Shown here piece by piece: positions 4,687 to 5,053 of a stretch of 5,053 nucleotides of DNA. Source of the DNA: Actinomycetes bacterium. Lineage in GTDB: Bacteria; Actinomycetota; Actinomycetes; Propionibacteriales; Propionibacteriaceae. The stretch lies in NCBI GenBank assembly GCA_023432725.1, contig JAEYUH010000094.1, forward strand, positions 1-5,053, read 5' to 3'. The notes beneath the pieces were generated by a model. The model was not told where the DNA came from. It saw nothing but the letters and a program-made list of their open reading frames with translations, and searched no databases. The number at the start of each line of letters is the position of its first letter. The first letter of the stretch is position 1. The translations under genes and the position numbers were made by a program.

Positions 4687-5053
4687 CTACGTCGATCCGA
4701 TGTCTTGGTGTCTGTCGCTGGTGAGGGCGTGGCCAGTGGTGAGGAGGATCAGGACGGCGGTCGCGGTGCCGATTGCGGCGGTGATCGCGGCGAATGCCAA
4801 GGCACGAAGATCACTCAAGTCCTCGAGCCTGGCGACGCGGATCACGGCGGCTGTGACGGCTGAAAGGGGCACGAGCCACGCGGCGGCGCGGGCCAGGCTT
4901 GGCCGTGGCCTGGGTTCGGGTTCGGCGGAGGGTTGGCGGGCGGCGACCCAGAAGATGATGGCAAGCCCGATGGCTCCGCTGGCGTACTGCAGCAGCCTGT
5001 AGCCCGGGGCCTCAGCGGTTTCGACGGATGGAAGACCGCAGCAGCGCGAGCTC
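4687..5053 (-). CDS. Membrane protein, N-terminus beyond the window
   Basis: A minus-strand frame is open from the window edge (first full codon at 5052) to the TAG at 4687-4689, 121 codons without a stop and with mostly G/C third positions. Three hydrophobic stretches are visible, counted from 5052: residues 20-38 (LLQYASGAIGLAIIFWVAA), 56-73 (AAAWLVPLSAVTAAVIRV) and 84-106 (within LRALAFAAITAAIGTATAVL and beyond). A proline- and charge-rich loop (39-55, AEPEPRPRP) joins the first two. No convincing start exists in the window: the GTG at 4872 would begin inside the second helix. I do not recognise the family. The last part, with LxxLR before a helix and an L-T after it, faintly recalls the end of DUF4328 proteins, which is a guess only. 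It lies upstream of the lipoprotein gene on the same strand. Confidence 0.6.
   Translation of the reverse strand, partial: SSRCCGLPSVETAEAPGYRLLQYASGAIGLAIIFWVAARQPSAEPEPRPRPSLARAAAWLVPLSAVTAAVIRVARLEDLSDLRALAFAAITAAIGTATAVLILLTTGHALTSDRHQDIGST

Noticed and set aside
4342..4863. Plus-strand open frame opposite the lipoprotein and membrane genes
   Set aside because: It contains glycine/arginine low-complexity runs typical of a GC-rich shadow. The minus strand has a lipobox and transmembrane helices.

Overview
The window looks like chromosome from a high-GC Gram-positive actinomycete. Codon third positions are strongly G/C, and the gene order nadD - rsfS - histidine phosphatase matches the order I recall from Mycobacterium (Rv2421c - Rv2420c - Rv2419c) and other Actinobacteria. 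I cannot fix the genus.

Left part (1-1614, plus strand): a tightly packed housekeeping operon. nadD (cut by the window start), rsfS and a gpgP-like histidine phosphatase are joined by two 4-base ATGA stop/start overlaps. The products serve NAD synthesis, ribosome silencing and (if the orthology holds) glucosyl-phosphoglycerate dephosphorylation.

Middle part (1607-3092): a minus-strand gene for a secreted glycerophosphodiester phosphodiesterase converges on the operon, and the two genes overlap by 8 bases at their 3' ends. Its C-terminal tail looks like a beta-domain found on actinobacterial exported proteins. Divergent from it is a plus-strand tRNA-Ala(GGC) gene with a plausible promoter just upstream.

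Right part (3093-5053): more accessory in character. About 330 bases without a gene follow the tRNA. The end of that stretch carries three abutting inverted repeats, one with a TGTACA core, and a candidate -10 box placed so that the transcript could be leaderless. Then comes a type II toxin-antitoxin pair (Phd/YefM-like antitoxin, RelE/ParE-like toxin; both 87 aa; ATGA overlap). The toxin's last codons lie inside a 26-bp tandem duplication that fills most of the gap to the next gene. Two minus-strand genes close the window: a lipoprotein of an uncharacterised actinobacterial family, and the 3' part of a small membrane protein whose start lies beyond the window and which is therefore easily missed.

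I saw no clearly new multi-gene system. The most notable points are the tiled palindromes at the toxin-antitoxin promoter, the coding-tail duplication, the tail domain on the phosphodiesterase and the unstarted membrane protein. A tRNA 3' end followed by a toxin-antitoxin pair and lineage-variable genes is a common integration setting, but no integrase or second attachment site is visible.
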